Shown here piece by piece: positions 15,166 to 18,137 of a DNA stretch of 18,137 bases. The translations under genes and the position numbers were made by a program. The DNA is from Betaproteobacteria bacterium. Its GTDB lineage: Bacteria > Pseudomonadota > Gammaproteobacteria > Burkholderiales > SG8-41. Where the stretch lies: the NCBI GenBank assembly GCA_025356695.1, contig JANXSE010000256.1, positions 1 to 18,137 on the forward strand, in the 5' to 3' direction. Numbering within the stretch: position 1 is the stretch's first letter; each line of letters begins with the position of its first letter. The notes under the pieces are model-generated. The model saw only the letters and a program-made list of their open reading frames with translations, searched no databases and was not told the origin of the DNA.

Positions 15166-15190
15166 CAACGGTCGCAAATTGCATCCGTTG
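15166..15190. repeat. Short inverted repeat upstream of the DUF4124 gene
   Basis: caacgg (15166-15171) and ccgttg (15185-15190) are exact reverse complements separated by 13 bases, in the leader or promoter region of the DUF4124 gene. It could be an operator, but 6-bp arms are near chance in this composition. Confidence 0.25.
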
Positions 15191-15267
15191 ACCTGCTGCT
15201 GCACACGAAATCCGTGGCAACAGGGCAAAATACCATGCGCCAGAGCACCGCAACAAGCCTGAAAGCA

Positions 15268-15296
15268 AAACAGGGCGGGGATTCCCCGCCCTGTTT
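15268..15296 (-). terminator. Strong intrinsic terminator of glnA
   Basis: Perfect 13-bp arms aaacagggcgggg (15268-15280) and ccccgccctgttt (15284-15296) around a 3-base loop. In the minus-strand reading the stem is followed by a T-rich tail (ttttgctttc), as expected for Rho-independent termination. It lies about 23 bases past the glnA stop codon, so most glnA transcripts should end before the DUF4124-ntrBC genes. Confidence 0.85.
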
Positions 15297-15318
15297 GCAA
15301 TCGGCACTGCGCAGCTGA

Positions 15319-16728
15319 TTACAGGCTGTAATACATATCGAACTCGACCGGATGGGTCGTCATGCGGAAGCGCGTGACTTCTTCCATCTTCAGCGTGATG
15401 TAGGCGTCGATCATGGAATCCGAAAACACACCGCCGGCCGTCAGGTAGGCGCGGTCCTTGTCGAGATGCTCCAGCGCCATATCAAGCGACGAGCACACAT
15501 TCGGCACCTTCTTCGCCTGCGACGGCGGCAGATCATAGAGGTTCTTGTCGATCGGATCGCCGGGGTGAATCTTGTTCTGCACGCCATCGAGGCCGGCCAT
15601 CATCATCGCGGTGAAGGCCAGGTACGGATTGGCGGTCGGATCCGGGAAACGGATTTCGACGCGGCGTCCTTTCGGATTCGCGACATACGGAATACGGCAG
15701 GATGCAGACCGGTTACGTGCCGAATAGGCCAGGTTGATCGGCGCTTCGAAGCCCGGCACAAGACGCTTGTAGGAGTTCGTGCCAGGATTCGTAATCGCAT
15801 TGAGCGACTTGGCGTGTTTGATAATGCCGCCGATGTAAAACAGCGCAAATTCCGAGAGACCGGCATAACCATTGCCGGCAAACAGATTTTGTCCGCCCTT
15901 CCAGATCGACTGGTGCACGTGCATGCCCGAACCGTTATCGCCAACCACCGGTTTCGGCATGAAGGTCGCTGTCTTGCCGTACGAATGCGCGACCATCTGA
16001 ATCGTATATTTCATAATCTGGTTCCAGTCCGCGCGCTTCACCAGCTTCTCGAACTTGGTACCGATTTCGCACTGCCCGGGAGCGGCCACTTCGTGGTGAT
16101 GCACTTCGACTTCGACGCCCTGTTGTTCAAGCGCGATGCACATCGCGTTGCGAATATCCATCAGGGAATCAACCGGCGCTACCGGGAAATAACCGCCTTT
16201 GATCGGCGGACGGTGGCCCATGTTGCCGGCTTCAGGTTCATCACCCGACGACCACGGCGCTTCCTCGGATTTGATATTGACCGCGCAGCCCGACATATCG
16301 ATTTTCCAGGACACCGAATCAAAAATGAAGAACTCGGGTTCGGGACCAAAATATGCCGTATCGCCAAGTCCGGACGACTTCAGATAGGCTTCGCCACGCT
16401 TGGCGATTGAGCGCGGATCGCGATCGTAGCCTTTGCCATCCGACGGTTCGACGACATCGCAGGTAATAATAAGTACCGGTTCATCGGTAAACGGGTCAAG
16501 ATGGGCCGTATCCGGATCCGGCATCAGCAGCATGTCCGAGGCTTCAATGCCCTTCCAGCCCGCAATCGACGAGCCGTCGAATGCATGCCCTTCGGTGAAT
16601 TTTTCTTCGGTGAACTGCTTGGTCGGAACCGACACGTGCTGCTCTTTACCGCGTGTATCGGTAAAACGAAAGTCTACAAACTTGACTTCGTTCTCCTTGA
16701 CCATCTTCATTACGTCGGCTACCGCCAT
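15319..16728 (-). CDS. glnA: Type I glutamine synthetase (GSI-beta)
   Basis: A 469-residue cytosolic enzyme, a dodecamer in the family, that makes glutamine from glutamate, ammonia and ATP. The family signatures in order are [45 protein letters not shown] (metal-binding Glu), [33 protein letters not shown] (ATP/metal site) and [13 protein letters not shown]. The adenylylation tyrosine is Tyr398 in DKNLYDLPP, so GlnE-type covalent control is expected, typical of the GSI-beta form. AGGAGA at 16734-16739 lies 5 bases before the ATG and fixes the start. Upstream are a sigma-54 promoter and two NtrC-type sites; a strong terminator follows. Confidence 0.98.
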   Translation of the reverse strand: MAVADVMKMVKENEVKFVDFRFTDTRGKEQHVSVPTKQFTEEKFTEGHAFDGSSIAGWKGIEASDMLLMPDPDTAHLDPFTDEPVLIITCDVVEPSDGKGYDRDPRSIAKRGEAYLKSSGLGDTAYFGPEPEFFIFDSVSWKIDMSGCAVNIKSEEAPWSSGDEPEAGNMGHRPPIKGGYFPVAPVDSLMDIRNAMCIALEQQGVEVEVHHHEVAAPGQCEIGTKFEKLVKRADWNQIMKYTIQMVAHSYGKTATFMPKPVVGDNGSGMHVHQSIWKGGQNLFAGNGYAGLSEFALFYIGGIIKHAKSLNAITNPGTNSYKRLVPGFEAPINLAYSARNRSASCRIPYVANPKGRRVEIRFPDPTANPYLAFTAMMMAGLDGVQNKIHPGDPIDKNLYDLPPSQAKKVPNVCSSLDMALEHLDKDRAYLTAGGVFSDSMIDAYITLKMEEVTRFRMTTHPVEFDMYYSL

Positions 16729-16785
16729 GTTTCTCTCCTAACGAGGTGTTGTATTGAATTACCGAAGGGTTTGGAGTCACTGGAT

Positions 16786-16803
16786 CAGCACGAAATATGC
16801 CAA
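16786..16803 (-). promoter_or_regulatory. Sigma-54 (-24/-12) promoter of glnA
   Basis: On the minus strand 16803 to 16786 reads TTGGCATATTTCGTGCTG. The invariant GG and GC are separated by exactly 10 bases, and the boxes TGGCAT and GTGCT each differ by one base from the consensus TGGCAC and TTGCW. Transcription would begin near 16776 and give a leader of about 48 bases. NtrC-type sites lie about 96 and 127 bp upstream of that start, similar to the E. coli glnA layout. Confidence 0.75.
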
Positions 16804-16863
16804 CCCTAAAATCGGGAAAGTCATTGTGCCACAAGTGATTTACGCAGGCCTAGACGCCCATTT

Positions 16864-16880
16864 TGCACCAAAGTAGTGCA
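16864..16880. promoter_or_regulatory. NtrC binding site 1 upstream of glnA
   Basis: TGCACCAAAGTAGTGCA fits the NtrC pattern GCAC-N7-GTGC with complete half-sites. It lies inside a longer exact inverted repeat: arms ccattttgcac (16858-16868) and gtgcaaaatgg (16876-16886) around the loop caaagta. Its centre is about 96 bp upstream of the inferred sigma-54 start, a normal enhancer distance. Confidence 0.75.
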
Positions 16881-16894
16881 AAATGGCAAATTAA

Positions 16895-16911
16895 TGCTCA
16901 CTTACGGTGCG
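16895..16911. promoter_or_regulatory. NtrC binding site 2 upstream of glnA (weaker)
   Basis: TGCTCACTTACGGTGCG has one good half-site (GGTGC) and one degenerate half (TGCTC). Its centre is 31 bp from that of site 1, close to three helical turns, as for the paired E. coli glnA enhancer sites. The same GGTGC also pairs with GCACC at 16916-16920. Confidence 0.5.
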
Positions 16912-16973
16912 TCTTGCACCATGCACTGTTCCGGTAAACTCAGGCCATATCAATTGCGAACCGGGGAAGCCGA

Positions 16974-17423
16974 GTGCCCAAAACCGAAGAAATCATTCAA
17001 AAAGCTGCCGAACGCGCGCAGCAAAAGAACCTCGCCTATGCCGGCGCGTTGTTGCCCGCCGAAGCGCAGGCGTTGCGCGAAGCGGCAGCAGCGATCATTG
17101 TTGATGTGCGTAGCCGCGCCGAACTCGACTTCGTCGGACGCATCCCCGGCAGCGTCGAAATAGAACTGAAAACCTGGCCGGGCATGCAGGCGAATCCGGA
17201 TTTTGTGCAGCAATTGAAACAAGCTGTGCCCGCTGATGCAAAAGTGATGTTCATTTGCCGCAGCGGCGCGCGCTCGCACGATGCAGCAATGGCAGCCAAG
17301 GCGGCCGGCTACGATGCCGCATACAACGTACTCGAAGGCTTTGAAGGCGATCGCGATCCATCCGGTCATCGCAACACCGTCGGCGGCTGGCGCGCTGCCG
17401 GCCTGCCGTGGACGCAGAGTTGA
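16974..17423 (+). CDS. Rhodanese-domain protein
   Basis: A 149-residue single-domain rhodanese/sulfurtransferase, probably cytosolic because no signal peptide is present. An N-terminal helix (about 1-35) precedes the domain. IIVDVRSRAELDFVGRIPGS is the entry motif, and the active-site loop CRSGARS begins with Cys95, which would carry the persulfide. YNVLEGFEGD and VGGWRAAGLPW complete the fold. Rhodaneses move sulfur from donors such as thiosulfate to acceptors; the partner is unknown. The GTG start is supported by GGGGAAG about 4 bases upstream. It is divergent from glnA and shares its regulatory region of about 245 bases. Its TGA stop directly abuts the stop of the convergent MFS gene. Confidence 0.9.
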   Translation: MPKTEEIIQKAAERAQQKNLAYAGALLPAEAQALREAAAAIIVDVRSRAELDFVGRIPGSVEIELKTWPGMQANPDFVQQLKQAVPADAKVMFICRSGARSHDAAMAAKAAGYDAAYNVLEGFEGDRDPSGHRNTVGGWRAAGLPWTQS

Positions 17424-18137
17424 TCATGCGCTATCGCCGCGCGCCTGATCCGCGCCGGAAATAGCGCACGCAGAAACCAGCGCAGCAGCCAGCGTAGAAA
17501 CGCCCGCCGCCAGCATTGCCCAGAACGGCGCGTGGCTATCAACAATGGCGCCACCCGCGGCAATGCCGGCACTGACGCCGCCGAGCAGTGAAGTCGCCGC
17601 CCAGGTAAAACTTTCTGCCAGCATCGCGCGCGGCGTATAACGCGCCACCAGTACCGATTGCAACGCGATCACCGGCGCCATCGGCGAACAGGCGATCACG
17701 CACAGCGCCGCCAGCCAATACAGATTGCTAACGGGCGCCAGAACAAACAAGCCAAGCGCCATCGCAAACTGCGCGATCACGTATTGGCGCTGCGGCGACA
17801 TCGCCCAACCGCGGCTGCCATAGATCAATGCACCGATGCCGCTGCCGACACTTGCCAGCGCGAGTATGACGCCGGCCGCTGCGGGTCTGCCCTGCGCAGT
17901 CGCCAGCGCCGTCACTGCGACTTCCAATAATCCGAAGGCGATCGAATACAATGCCGTCGCCACGTACAGCGCCAGCAGCGGGCGATTGCGCAAAGGCCCG
18001 AGCAGGCTTGTTCGCGTATGCGTTAGCGGGCGCGACCACATGCGGATCGCCGGCGAGCGGATAAACAGCACGCTGCCAACAATCGCGCAGGCGGCCGCAA
18101 ACAATACGGCGCCGCTGCGATATTCAAGCGCCACAAA
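17424..18137 (-). CDS. MFS transporter, C-terminal part (cut by window edge)
   Basis: The frame stays open to the right end of the window, so about 237 C-terminal residues are seen and the start lies outside. It has several hydrophobic membrane segments (for example VLFAAACAIVGSVLFI, LLALYVATALYSIAFGLLEV and LAALCVIACSPMAPVIAL), with a basic loop after the first segment (RSPAIRMWSRPL). This fits the second half of a 12-helix major facilitator, starting around helix 6. The helices contain small-residue motifs (ASVGSGIGALIYG) common in MFS permeases. The substrate cannot be inferred. The stop TGA is adjacent, back to back, to the rhodanese stop, with no terminator between. Confidence 0.75.
   Translation of the reverse strand, partial: FVALEYRSGAVLFAAACAIVGSVLFIRSPAIRMWSRPLTHTRTSLLGPLRNRPLLALYVATALYSIAFGLLEVAVTALATAQGRPAAAGVILALASVGSGIGALIYGSRGWAMSPQRQYVIAQFAMALGLFVLAPVSNLYWLAALCVIACSPMAPVIALQSVLVARYTPRAMLAESFTWAATSLLGGVSAGIAAGGAIVDSHAPFWAMLAAGVSTLAAALVSACAISGADQARGDSA

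Noticed and set aside
16792..16826. A second sigma-54 element (TGGCAC on the minus strand near 16830)
   Set aside because: TGGCAC is perfect, but no GC follows at the required 10-base spacing from GG, whereas the element at 16786-16803 has it.

Overview
The window reads as chromosomal housekeeping DNA of a GC-rich betaproteobacterium, roughly 60% GC by eye. Three things point there: a yqgE-ruvX-pyrR-pyrB-pyrX cluster whose dihydroorotase-like member is catalytically dead, a glnA-ntrB-ntrC nitrogen locus with a sigma-54/NtrC promoter, and two secreted DUF4124 proteins. I cannot name the genus. I see no prophage, transposase, CRISPR array, rRNA or tRNA.

Layout. Positions 1-260 hold no gene I can support. 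A secreted two-domain VOC (glyoxalase-fold) protein follows (261-1121, +), then a stem-loop. Next comes a lower-GC patch of about 0.9 kb: an orphan secreted four-cysteine small protein (1321-1716, +) and a non-coding stretch rich in hairpins, including a 29-nt near-perfect palindrome (1717-2110). On the minus strand lie rsmE (16S rRNA methyltransferase) and phrB (DNA photolyase), separated by two copies of a dispersed-type palindromic repeat.

A plus-strand cluster starts at a good sigma-70 promoter (4538-4566) and runs yqgE, ruvX, pyrR, pyrB, pyrX. The last four are tightly packed: ruvX and pyrR overlap by 4 bases, and the remaining gaps are 14 and 5 bases. pyrX has lost the dihydroorotase metal ligands and probably serves as a structural partner of aspartate transcarbamoylase. 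Still on the plus strand are prlC (oligopeptidase A), a periplasmic DUF4124-glutaredoxin protein and xth (exonuclease III), which ends 17 bases from the convergent ntrC.

The minus-strand nitrogen locus occupies 12104-16911. glnA sits behind a sigma-54 -24/-12 element and two NtrC-type sites 31 bp apart, and is followed by a strong intrinsic terminator. Then come a secreted DUF4124/coiled-coil protein of unknown function, the sensor kinase ntrB and the response regulator ntrC. NtrB-NtrC, encoded downstream, should activate glnA under nitrogen limitation. Divergent from glnA is a rhodanese-domain protein whose stop codon directly abuts the stop codon of a convergent MFS transporter cut off by the window edge.

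I see no clearly new multi-gene system. The items most worth following are the dead dihydroorotase, the PyrR that lacks the Bacillus RNA-contact residues, the unknown envelope protein between glnA and ntrB, and the hairpin-rich low-GC patch near 1.1-2.1 kb.
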